Below, piece by piece: positions 36,476 through 48,072 of a stretch of DNA of 64,000 bases; the first letter of the stretch is position 1, and each line of letters opens with the position of its first letter. The DNA comes from Daphnia carinata (taxonomy: Eukaryota; Arthropoda; Branchiopoda; Diplostraca; Daphniidae): positions 10,290,971 through 10,354,970 of the forward strand of contig NC_081333.1 of the NCBI RefSeq assembly GCF_022539665.2. Direction: 5' to 3'. A model generated the notes under the pieces. That model saw only the letters and a program-made list of their open reading frames with translations. It did no database searches and had not been told where the DNA came from. Position numbers and translations under genes: made by a program.

Positions 36476-37890
36476 AAACTACAAGCTATGATTACTAATT
36501 CTCTACCTCAGTTTGTGGGTTGATGTCTAACATGTAGTGAACGGTACTACAGATCGAGTTGTTGTGTGTGTGTGTTTTTAGTTTGCGAATTTTAGCCCCT
36601 TTATAGTAGGCATCGCTCTTCTCTTTTCTTTCTTCGAGGGCTCTCCTTTTTTTTTTCTTTCTTGAAGGTGTATTCAGCGTTGTCATTTGGTGTAGATGTT
36701 GCCCGAAGCGATGAGGATGTAGAAGTATTTTGCGAATCTTCAACCAGGATATTAAGGGCTGGGAGGTAGGAGAGTTTGGAAATTGGAGGTGGCGGGACTT
36801 GAACAAGGGGCGCCAGAATATAAAGCAAGGGCGAAAACCATTGTGCAAGGACCACACATATCAGTCAAAGTTAGCTTTCTATGTCACCCATTCAAATAGG
36901 CATCTTATGCACAATGTACAGTAAGTCGAATGCAGCACTGTTTTATAGTTCGTGGCTGCTATGCTGATTTCATGGGTTCGAATCTTTGTGTTATTGTTAA
37001 TTGTTTTTTGCTTTTAGCGACGCACTAGTGACTGTGGGCCTGCCCAGGGACGGGGATTTCTAGCGTATTTTAACGCAATTTTTTCTTATTTAATTCTTAG
37101 TTATTACTCTGCTAATCCGTCCTCGCCATTATTTTGCCCGTCTTATCTTTACAAAAACGCAATAACCCAAAAATAAATAAAATAAAATATCGAATGTGAC
37201 AAGGTCCATTATCTTTTCAAAAGGCATTTGTCTAGCATAGCAAATATCCATGAATCATTCCGAACTTGAACCATGCCTGAGCTCCCTCCCACTCCTTCCG
37301 AATGGAGATTAAAAAGTCCTAGCAAACTGAGTATGTTGTCATGTCTCAATACAACGATGTATCCCTCCGCTGCTCTTAAAATTTGTATGATTTTTTAAAT
37401 GTTTTTCTTTTAAGCTTACGATCAAAATATTTTTTAAGAAATATTATTAATTGTGGAAGTTTAACGTTTCGGATTTTTTTTTACAATAACAATTGAACAA
37501 AAAAAAACGTTGACTAAAGAGATCCATCAGTAGCCGCCATCTTTAGTGGTTTGTTTCAGAAGCGTCAGTACTTGAGAAGCAGGTCTCTGTTGTCGGATCG
37601 CGGGCGCAGGTGTGGCTCCATTAATATTGTTATCAACATTAAATTCCTAGGTATATGTTACAAAACTGTCATTAATTTCAATTTTGTGTTCATTTGGAAC
37701 TACGTTCATTGAAAATAATTCAGATCAGAATGGGTATTCGTTCTATCGAATCCTAAGCTGGCAAACCAATGTGTATATATTCCTATCCCAGTTGCGACAC
37801 TTTGTTCGATGCAAAGTTTCTAACCCCATTTTTTTGTCCCGTTTTTCAGAGGTTTTTTCGTTGCAATAGTGCTCTATAACACGCCGCATC
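36476..37890. other. Spacer between duplication array and armadillo
   Basis: Starts where copy C stops matching. Contains a TG run (36565-36576) and two tRNA B-box-like motifs on opposite strands (near 36793-36803 and 36971-36981). A pyrimidine-rich tract ending TTTTTCAG at 37849 followed by an open leader suggests the start of the armadillo 5' untranslated exon that carries the ATG at 37891. No other gene is seen. Confidence 0.55.
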
Positions 37891-40800
37891 ATGAGTTATC
37901 AGATGCAGGCACAAGGGAGGCCAAGTATGAAATTTCTTTCATTATGGTTAACTAAATCAATTAAAATGCTTACTTGGATGCCTAGTGTCACACGGTCAAT
38001 ATGTAAGCAATAGCCCTGCTGATCTTCCCATGCCCAGCGTGAAAGAACAGACACTTATGTGGCAGGGAGTTGGACAACCTGGATATGTTGGAGATTCTGG
38101 AATCCACAGTGGAGCAACTACTCAGGTATATACCACCACTCACTGTACTTGTTTGTTGTAGAAATGGTTGTGATAAAACTATTTGAATCTTTTTTTAAGG
38201 CTCCATCCTTGTCTGGTAGAGGTGGAGATGATGAAATGGACACTTCCGATGGAGGGGTTATGTTGAATATGGGGGGATCTGGCTACTCAGCAGGATACAC
38301 ACAAGATCAAGTTGAAGGTAAATTCTAGTGTTTCTATCAATTATGAAGTTTGGTTCTAATGCTTTTGAATAGATATGAATGCTCAGTTGAACCAAACTCG
38401 CTCCCAGCGTATTCGTGCAGCCATGTTTCCTGAAACATTGGATGAAGGAATGGAAATTCCCTCAACCCAGTTTGACAACACTCAGCCAACTGCTGTTCAG
38501 CGTTTGGCCGAACCCTCTCAAATGCTGAAACATGCCGTGGTGAACTTGATCAATTATCAGGTTTGTGATTTTCTGAAACTTGAAACTTAACTTATGACTT
38601 GAAATTATGCATATGTTGCAGGATGATGCAGATCTCGCTACAAGAGCTATCCCAGAGTTGATTAAGCTACTGAATGATGAAGATCAGGTCGTGGTATCGC
38701 ATGCTGCAATGATGGTTCATCAACTCTCCAAGAAGGAAGCGTCCCGCCATGCTATCATGAATAGCCCACAGGCAACCAAAGTTTCTATGATTCATTACTA
38801 CTCTATTACGTCTTTAAAATTGTTTTCCAAGTTCATAATGCATTTCCGATTCACTTTAGATGATCGCGGCGCTTGTGCGAGCATTGTCGAACAGTAACGA
38901 TCTAGAAACAACCAAGGGCGCTGTTGGAACACTGCACAACTTATCCCATCATCGCCAAGGATTGTTGGCTATTTTTAAGTCGGGTGGAATTCCAGCATTG
39001 GTGAAGCTGTTGAGGTATTATCTCATTTATCAACCCTCAAAAGTGACAGTCTCTAAAAATAAATTTCTTTTTTTTTCTTTTTCTATAATTATTATTTTAT
39101 TTTTCCTTCCGTCACTCTTCCCTATGAAAATCTTGAATCATCCCCAATAGTTCGCCTGTGGAATCTGTTCTGTTTTACGCCATCACGACGCTGCACAACT
39201 TGCTGCTTCATCAAGAAGGCTCAAAGATGGCCGTCCGTCTGGCGGGTGGTTTGCAGAAGATGGTCGCTCTCCTCCAGCGCAACAATGTCAAATTCTTGGC
39301 CATCGTGACTGACTGTCTTCAAATTTTGGCGTACGGAAATCAAGAGTCCAAATTGATCATCTTGGCGTCTCAGGGACCGATGGAACTTGTCCGAATTCTT
39401 CGCTCATACACTTACGAAAAACTTCTCTGGACCACATCGCGAGTTTTGAAAGGTTCTCTTTAAACGCGTTTTCTATTTTTGAGTTTATGATAGATTATGC
39501 ACCTTGGATGTCGGTAGTACTGTCCGTTTGTTCGAGCAACAAACCAGCCATCGTTGAAGCTGGAGGTATGCAAGCTTTGGCAATGCACTTAGGCCATCAG
39601 AGTCATCGTTTGGTCCAGAATTGTTTGTGGACTTGCCGCAATCTTTCCGATGCTGCCACTAAACAGGTTAGTCTTACACACAGGAAAGCAACTTGGCGTG
39701 TATTTAACATTTTACCAACAAAATTTACAGCAGGAAGGTCTGGAGACTCTGCTACAAGGACTGGTCCAGTTGTTGGGATCCAGCGATGTCAACGTCATCA
39801 CGTGCGCTGCTGGCATTTTGTCTAATTTGACTTGCAACAATCAGCGCAACAAAACAGTTGTGTGCCAAGTCGGCGGTATTGAAGCGCTGGTTCGCACCAT
39901 TATCCATGCTGGCGATCGTGAAGAAATTACCGAACCTGCCGTAATTTTTCTATTTATAGCTATGTATAAATCATGATGTTATTTGCGTCTAATTTCATAC
40001 TACAGATCTGTGCTCTGCGTCATATGACGTCTCGCCATGCTGAAGCTGAAATGGCTCAGAATGCTGTTCGTCTCAGTGGCGGTCTGCCCGTTATTGTACG
40101 TTTGCTGCAACCTCCTTCCCGTTGGCCGCTTATCAAGGGTAACATTGTTTTACCTTTCGCCATTTTTCATCTATTCAGTTATATCCTTTTACAGCGCTTA
40201 TCGGGTTGGTTCGCAATTTGGCTCTCTGTCCTGCCAATCACGCCCCCTTGCGAGAACAAGGAGTGATTACGCGTTTGGTGCAACTGTTGATCCGTGCTTT
40301 CCAGGACATTCAAAGAGTATGTGAATTTTATTTTTCTTCGTTTGGGCAACCTTCTATCCTCAACCGTTTGGTATATAGCGCTCGTCAGTTGTCAGTTCAG
40401 GCAGTGGTCAACCCCAAGGCTCCTATGCCGATGGCGTGCGCATGGAAGAAATCGTCGAAGGCGCTGTTGGCGCCCTTCACATTCTTGCTCGAGAATCCCA
40501 CAACCGAGCCGTTATCCGGGGCTTAAGCGTTATACCCATTTTCGTCCAGGTGAGTAATAGTGCACAAGTTTTATTTCTTGTGTTTTTCCCCCCGATTTCC
40601 ACAGGATATCTAATTTATTTATTCTGAATCGATAGTTGTTGTACAACGAGATTGAAAATATCCAGCGTGTGGCCGCTGGCGTGCTTTGTGAACTTGCTTC
40701 TGATAAGGAAGGTGCAGACATGATCGAACAAGAAGGCGCAACGGCTCCCTTAACTGAATTACTTCATTCTCGCAATGAGGGTGTGGGTAAGTGGCCAGTT

Positions 40801-41805
40801 CAGTCGTTGAGACACTGCGGTTTTCTAATGCATTTTCCCATGTAGCTACATATGCCGCCGCTGTACTCTTCCGCATGTCCGAAGACAAGCCACAAGACTA
40901 CAAGAAGAGGCTATCTATGGAGCTGACCAACTCCTTGTTCCGTGAAGACCATCACTTGTGGAACGGAGATCTGCCTTTGATGCCTCCCGATCTTCAGGTT
41001 TGTTTGCCTTTTCTTCGAATAACACGATACTTATCTTACTTACCATAATCCCCTCCCCATTCTATCTTCTAAAAGTTTAATCAGAACTAACCAGACAACT
41101 AAACCAAGGTGAGGCACTAATTCGCATGCCTCCTGGAATGACTTAGCATGAATTTGCATGTATCCTAAACGCTTCTTATTGCCTTTTCCGTTGCCAGTCA
41201 ATTATCACCCGCTGTTATTTTGTTTTTTTTTCAAACCAACGTTTTTTTTTTTTATGATTTTTCGTTTTTGTTCAATTGATCGACTGGCAAGCAGGATATT
41301 CTTGCACCTGACCAGCCATACGAAGGTCCGTATGGGCAAGGCCCACCCAGTGTCCACTCCAACCAAGATGGAGGCAGGTCCTACCGTCAAGGTACACTTT
41401 TATTAGTTATTGTTTAATCCATACATTGATAAACACGATTGGAGCCCGGAAGTGTCTAAGCCGAGGGATATTTTGCTTTTCTCCAAATTATTGGTATTCA
41501 TTGCTTTTGTTTTGTTTTTTGTTTTTAACCGAGTAGGATATGACGCCCTACCCGTAGAATCGATGCAGGGATTGGAGCTCGGTTCACACCATGGCGGCCC
41601 ACCACCTTCTGCCACTTCTCCGACCATGGGCATGGGCATGAATATGGGGCATTCGATGGGTCTTCCCATCCAGTCCAACAATTACGCTCCGGTAGATCAC
41701 ATGGGTTCCGATTTGGATTTCGATCCTCTGAATCATATGGGTCAAGCCACCCCTCCCCAACCGCCCCATGATGCCCAGGCCGCTTGGTATGACACCGACC
41801 TTTGA
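37891..41805 (+). CDS. arm: Armadillo / beta-catenin
   Basis: Sixteen exons: 37891-37924, 37986-38125, 38200-38317, 38373-38560, 38622-38771 (or -38780), 38860-39014, 39151-39452, 39518-39666, 39734-39940, 40006-40138, 40195-40316, 40379-40549, 40636-40786, 40846-40997, 41295-41391 and 41537-41805; 845 aa (848 with the longer exon 5), similar to fly Armadillo. The protein is the adherens-junction cadherin partner and Wnt co-activator. The N-terminus has the beta-TrCP/GSK3 degron [17 protein letters not shown]. The alpha-catenin-binding segment ([20 protein letters not shown]) precedes about 12 armadillo repeats, with near-identical blocks such as [39 protein letters not shown] and [20 protein letters not shown]. 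The tail is Gly/Met/Pro-rich and ends in WYDTDL, a PDZ-binding motif. A candidate poly(A) signal ATTAAA lies at 42340-42345. Confidence 0.97.
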
Positions 41806-42360
41806 AGTGGTTGCAAAGCGAAAGTTGAAAAAGTTTAATCACTACAAAACTCCTTGCATATCCACCACGACGCTCCTCTTTCCTTTTCTTGCACTGGTAG
41901 TTTCGCAGGTCGTCCTTGTCCGTTTTCAATGATTAACCTGCATGTTCCATCCGTAACATGTGTACTTGTCCTCATTCCTCCTCCTGCCGACTTATCTTCA
42001 AGCTCTTTACCGTGTGGTGTTCTTCCTTCGTCCCCTCGGATAATCGCATTTCTCCCTTCCAACATATTTTCACCTCCCTACAATCTCGTAACTTTTCGTG
42101 TGTGTGTGTGACAAGGAATCCGTCTTCCTCTCCCTATCCAGAACTTAGACGATTTTTAGCCGACAATCTTTTTTTTTCTCTCGCGAGTTACTCTCAATTT
42201 TTTTTTTTATTTCTCGTTTCGATCAACACTTTTTTTACCCAATTAGATGGATACTTTGGATGTCCTCCCACAATTAGCGAGCAGCTTTGAGCCTCCCTTA
42301 TTATTGATTCGATTTGTTTTTTTTCCTCGTTTTTTCGACATTAAACTCTTGAAAGAAAAC
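41806..42360 (+). other. Probable armadillo 3' untranslated region
   Basis: Pyrimidine-rich sequence following the stop codon, with ATTAAA at 42340-42345 as the first good polyadenylation hexamer on +. Open frames in it are short and low in complexity. Confidence 0.55.
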
Positions 42361-45131
42361 TTGTTACTGTGTTGCCATCGACACTAACTATCTCATTCAT
42401 TTTTGTCTGCGACACCCACTTGAACGCCAGGGATGGTGGTAGAATTTATTTTCGTCTCTGTAGCTTAAGGAAAGAGACGAGTAGTGACGGTGTTGACACG
42501 GAGCAGACGGGTCGGACGACGATACAGCATACCAGAGTCGCAGTTATGCTTTTTAATATGGCTGAATGCGGCAGCCGCCGGTCGTAAATCTCGGATGACG
42601 CAAATCGTCTGATAAAGAGCCATTCGTCTCTCACCCCTCGTCTTCGCTCGTTCTGTTACCTATTTCTACTAGCCTTGTCGTATTGCTGCAAAAGGTTTGT
42701 ACGGGTGTCGAGTGTGTTTGAGCTTTGCAGGAGAGGTTGTAAAACGAATGCAAATAGCTTTGATGGAAGGGAAAGAAGAAGAAATCCGCTGGAATGATAG
42801 TTGGCAAAGGGTTAAACTTTTGCTGTAAACGACACAGTTCGTCCCCATCGTGTCGTTTCGTCGTTCGGCACTTCTAACTCTTTTTGGTAAGGAAAGGGGA
42901 AAGAGAGTTGACGGAATGGAGCGAGATGAGAAACGGAAAGAAAAATGGCCAACCATGACGGGATCGACGAGCAAGATTCTAGAAGTGATGAATGCCCATC
43001 TTTTTGTGCTGTCTCGAACAGAGAGCGTCTCGCCTTCTTCCACCGGTCCCTCGAGCGATCGAGTGGTGTCGCCTTATTTATTACGGACTTGGCCGGCGAC
43101 AGTTGACGCTGATGATGGCTTTATGCTGAGAGCCTCGAGACCCCCTCCTCTCTTGGTACTCGATAGAGGCCAGTAGAAAAAAAGAAACCATTTATAAACA
43201 AGAAGAGTGGTTGTGTTTCAAAGTCTTAACCATAGAAGCATACGTCCTTGTCAGGGAAACGATGGACGCATTGCAGTTTAGCCGGCCGAGTAAAGAGGAT
43301 ATTCTTTGTAGATATTGACGTTCGCCGGGGAAACGGAAACTTGTGACAGTTGTGTGATGCTCTGGGGCTAAAAGTTTTTGTTTTCTCTGTAGACGACGGA
43401 ACGTCTTGAGTCCTCTTATGGCGTTACCCCATCCTGATTTATGTGACCTGCTGCTGTGTCGCTCTAACGGACGTGTTACTCTCGTCTGCACAGCCGTCCA
43501 TAAATTGCGCGCGAGATGCCAGCCGCCCGCCCGACTGAGAGAAGACGACGACCGAGAAAGAAAGTAGTCCCGAAATAAGGCCGTTTGTATGACGGAGCAG
43601 GCCGGAATATACATGCGTGCACACTTGACATGGCCTCTACGTCGTCTAATAAAACAAGAAAAGAAGGATGGGGAGGAAAAAGAAGCAAGACTGGCATCAT
43701 CAGCACGCAACCAAGTCTTGCGTCTCGGAAAAAAAAAAGAAAAGGCCAACGATATCGAGTTTGAAGGATGTGCGGGAACAACACACGCTCACGGCCGTAC
43801 TATTTTCTGCAACAACATTCGGTAAACATGTCGAGCCGACCTAGATGTGGAGCGATTTATGACCCGTCTTCGTGCTTCATTTGCATAGCTCCTATTCCTC
43901 TGAAGGAAATTTCCTTCTGGATAAAAGTTGCTCGTTTTGTCTCTCAGGCTAAAAAAAAAATTAAAAGCAAAAAAAGGAAAAATAATATATAAAAAAAAGC
44001 TTTGATGGATGTTTCATCAAGATCCGCGCGTGACGGCGGATGACTATCGAGTGTGAGTGCTTCATTACAAATGGAAATGCCCATTCAGTTTTTCACATCA
44101 CGTCGACCTTTAAATAATCTATTAATACTGAATGGACAAAAAAGAAATGCTAAAACCCTATCTATCATTGACTATATCGACACTTTAATATTTTAGCTAC
44201 TGCCAACGATTTTTTTAAAAGTATAAAATTGGCCGAAAAGCCGGGCTTATTTTCTCGGGCTTATTTTCAAACCCAAAAATTTGATGAAAAAAGTTAGACT
44301 TCTATAATAAATTGCACATTTTATTCAAAATTTTACGCTGATTTCAGGCAAATTATTCGGTTTTTCGTAAAAGCAGCTGTTTTTAAAATATATTGTATAT
44401 TGTGCGTCAGCACGACTTTGTCGCAGCGTACTGGCGCGCCAGCTTTTTAAAATAATTTTTTTGTTTATTTCTGAAATTTCTGATCTCATGAAAAAGAGGA
44501 AGTCAATTTTTGTGATTCTCATTTATTTTAAATTTAAAGCACATCTATTCAATGCTAAGTTGAAGATTAAAAAAAAAATACAAAATTAATGGAAAAGTCG
44601 GGCTTATTTTGTCGGGCTTAAAATTTCTTTCACTCCTTATTGACACCCATTGGAATTGGTTGAATCTCTCAATATAAACTTAAAATTAAATGCTGATTAC
44701 GGGAAAATTGTTCTTTGTTTCATTAAGTCAATCATTTTTACACCGAATATTAGTGATGAATGTTAAAACTAGCGCGCCAGTACGCAACAGCGCTAGAGCG
44801 ATACAGTTTTTCTCCATACATGCAGTATTACTCAAAAACCATAAACTCCACGTAAAAACAAAATTCCTTTTCGTATTCCTTGCTGAATTTTGAATCTAAA
44901 TAATGTATAGTTATGAAGATTTAATGATATATTTTTTAAATAGGAAAATAAATAGAAATTTTATGCCCGACAAAATAAGCCTGACAAAATAAGACCGAAT
45001 TCCTTGTTTTTTAAGGTTTAAATCAAAAACTATAACACCAATCAAAAAATAAACTTGGTTTTCGTGATTTGTAAATCATTCTGCATCGAAAACATGTATT
45101 TTAAGCCTATTTTGAAATTTGGCCAAAAATG

Positions 45132-45164
45132 AAAAAGTGGGAAGGCTATAGCCTTCTCACTTTT
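45132..45164. repeat. Perfect-stem palindrome (first copy)
   Basis: GAGAAGGCTATAGCCTTCTC-type dyad (the left arm reads GGGAAGGC, one mismatch), extended by AAAAAGTG on the left and CACTTTT on the right, so the stem is about 16 bp with no loop. It lies inside the satellite-like array. Confidence 0.85.
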
Positions 45165-45476
45165 GTCAAAATGAGCCAAATACCTAAATCTTTTGGAATA
45201 CGTTAAAAATCACACACTATACTCAGAATTTAATGCTGATTCAGAAGAAATGATTTTTCTTTTCGTAAAATATATTGCTTTTGAAATATACCTAATAAAT
45301 GAGGTGTAAAACTTCAGCCCCAGAACGTACTAGCGCATAACTGTGTTAACCCGTTTTTGCGTTTATTTTTAAAACCGCAAGTTTTACGTAAAAATATAGT
45401 AGATATTCGTGATTTCCCTTTAATTTTGAATCGAATTAATGTATTTCTAACGATATCTAGATTTTGGCGAAAAATG

Positions 45477-45510
45477 AAAAAGTGGGAAGGCTATAGCCTT
45501 CTCACTTTTG
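45477..45510. repeat. Perfect-stem palindrome (second copy)
   Basis: The same dyad as at 45132-45164 with identical core GGGAAGGCTATAGCCTTCTC, 345 nt further on, within the second copy of the direct repeat. Confidence 0.85.
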
Positions 45511-48072
45511 TCAAAATCAGCCAAATATCTAAATCTCTTGGAATACGTTAAAAATCACACAACATACTCAGAATTTATGTAGAATTCTGTAATAAATTAC
45601 GTTTTATTCAAAATTAAACGCTGATTCCAGGAAAATTATTCGTTTTCTCGTCAACGCAGCTGTTTTATTTTACACATTAAATATTGGGCTGTAGCACGAT
45701 TGCGCTGTATTATACTAGCGCGTCAATATTTGTTGGGTAATAAAAACGCTAAAACTCTATCTGTCATTGACTATCTCGGCACTGTAGTATTTTAGCTGCT
45801 GACGAGTCAAGCATAGTATTTTTTTTTCTTAAACAATACAAGTTTCTCCTTTGTTGCTATTTGGCACCAGTTTGTTCGGTAAAACGAACTTGCTGATGCT
45901 TGCCCGAAACGATACATAACTCGTCCCTTAGCTACACTTCTTTCCTTATTGTATCAAATATTAATTTTTTTTCCTATCGAGTTTTCTCTTTTTTCTTATT
46001 CCTCAGTTGGCGCTCTCGGTGCTGCTGCTGCTGGCGAGACATCACTTTGATTTACGGGCTTTCAGTCGCGGGAGTGAGGGACGCAAAAGTTCAGCCGTGC
46101 ATGGTAACGATGCCGCTAGCCCAATTTCATCCGCTCTACCTTTCTTTCTAAGGCTGTAGTACACGATCTAACCACCCAAAGAATCCTGCCCCTCCCCTCT
46201 CGTTCAAATTTATCTGCTTCCAGCCGCGTGTCACGTCAAGTCACTCACGAAACTCGGGGTTTGAGTTTTTTCGTCAGATGACGGTCGGCGCAGCTCGTCA
46301 TAAAAGTGGCAGCGCGCGAGAAGAGACGGCTCGTCACACATGATGCTATTTTCGGGCTCCTTTTTTTCGATTTTAGGCTTTTGCAATAACGCTAGCATCA
46401 TAATTTTCGAGTTGAGGAAGACAAGAGACAATGACGTAAGAGATAGACGTTGCAATATCGATCATCGGCATTGGATTCGGACTCTTTAAGAGAGCGGAGG
46501 ATGTTTTGAGGAAGTGCAAAAAAGACGGGAAAATCGGGAGATGGATGTGTCAATGAGATGAAAAGAAGGATTTCGTGCCAAATTGTCTAGCTTCGTTTTT
46601 TTTTGGCTTGGTCTTCAGTTGTACCCGGGCGCTTTTCCGGCGCTTCATCTCCGGAAAGACGAGCTTGTTGGTAACAAGACCGACCGATCAGATTTTTCAC
46701 GACCTTATGTGAGGTAGGTTGTCGCCAAGGTCTTATAGGCATCCCCACGAAGGATAACAAAGTATTAGATCATCGCCCATGTCAGAAAGTTTTTTGTTTG
46801 CTAAATGTGAACATTTCATTAAAGTATCCCTATTTTTGTCTTATCTGCAAAATATCTATCATAACTTGATCTCTTAGGTAGAGTTCTACGTACGAAACAA
46901 GTGCGATGTCGTCGTAGAGTAAAAGACGCTTTTAACGGGGACGATTCGCTTTTAAAGGAATTGGGGGGTAACAACTTTTGACCTCCACCAAGAGAGAAGG
47001 GATAGGACGGGCAAACGTCCTCTTTATGTCTACGTCGGGGAGGATGGCCTGGTACCCAATGCTGCAACTACTACTTCCATTTGAGCGGGCGAAATGGTTC
47101 GGAGAAAGAAGGCAACTCGAATGATGGAAACGTTCTTTCGCCTCTTCTACTTGTGCGCCATTCTGCTTGTATATGGTTTTCGGGGGGGAGGGAGGGGGGA
47201 GGGAGGAATAAAGAGGAGAAGCATAAGACGTAGAAAGAGGAAGGAGCCAAACTGTCATCTTCACCGACTCCGGCCGAGAATTCACGCTCGATGTCGCCGA
47301 TCTTAAATCAGTCGTCGGGGGCGCGCTGCTGGCACGGCCGTATCGCCATCATCCCAGGAAAGAAGCCGCCTCGTAACTCAACTGGCGGCAACGACACGCG
47401 CGCACACACTCGTTCTCTTCGACGGCCGTCGTGACGACGCTGTATACACGAGGACTTTGCCGAAAGTCCCTCTCGGCCTTGATTTCTTGCGACTCTTTCC
47501 GCCCTTTTCTGACCTCTTATTTCTTCTAGGCCATCTGATCCATCCGACTCGCTTTAGTCTCCCCACTTGACTTTATTGTACAGCCAAGACAACCAAGGAA
47601 GAGAGGGAGAAAGAAGTAGAAAATCGAAAAAAACAAAAACAAAAAAACAACAAGAGAATGTTGGGGATGAAATCTATTCGACAATCCGTGGGGAATACAC
47701 GGCCGGCGTCCGCCTCTTTTATGCGTTTGAAGTTCCCTGTGCCCAGTTGCAACTACCAGTTCTCTCTGGAAAATCAGGGCAAATCCCTTGCCTCCTCCAA
47801 TAAAAAAAAAGATGAAGAAATAAGGCCTAACAGCATGGCGTCGCCTAGACTTGACTGACATACGACATCCATCGATCGATTCCCCGCCGCCTGGCTGTAC
47901 GAGAGGAGGCCTGTATGAGACGTGTGTATACATATATATATGGAAGTGAACGGGTTTCTGCTCACACAACTCTTCGGCCACCGGTCCACCTCCAAGTTTG
48001 TTCCAGATGGGAAACGGGCATTTGAGAAAAGGCGGCTCCATTCCGTGTATTGGTGCTCATCATCACGCGAGA

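Larger units (their letters stand above)
44140..45805. repeat. Degenerate satellite-like array with inverted segments
   Basis: Several diverged repeat blocks recur. GCTGATT-x-CAGGAAAATTATTCG-type starts occur at about 44337, 44690, 45233 and 45618. The block at 44300-44440 matches 45585-45725. CTAAAAC-x-CTATCT-x-TCATTGACTAT at 44150-44208 matches 45743-45800. TCGGGCTTATTTT-type motifs at 44241-44267 and 44598-44620 reappear inverted at 44965-44994. A direct repeat of about 110 nt at 45113-45225 recurs at 45456-45570. Spacings cluster at about 340-390 nt. No open frame or transposase is present. Confidence 0.8.
42361..48072. other. Intergenic region with no recognised gene
   Basis: No conserved protein is seen. 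Open frames on - at 43192-43749 (185 codons) and 47526-48041 (171 codons) and on + at 42850-43176 have no recognisable domain and biased composition. The main structure is the repeat array at 44.1-45.8 kb; purine-rich tracts (for example 47170-47250) surround it. Part of the right end may be 3' untranslated sequence of the zinc-finger gene. Confidence 0.5.

Noticed and set aside
41090-41150. Possible micro-exon or alternative C-terminus in armadillo intron 14 (AG...AAG|GTGAGG)
   Set aside because: Read in the required phase it meets TAA after one codon; it more likely contains branch-point-like ACTAAC sequence.
43192-43749. 185-codon open frame on -
   Set aside because: Composition is Arg/Ser/Phe-biased, no domain is recognisable, and overlapping frames on both strands are similarly open, as expected for chance.
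47526-48041. 171-codon open frame on -
   Set aside because: Phe-rich low-complexity segments derived from T/A tracts; no motif. It may instead be 3' untranslated sequence of the zinc-finger gene.
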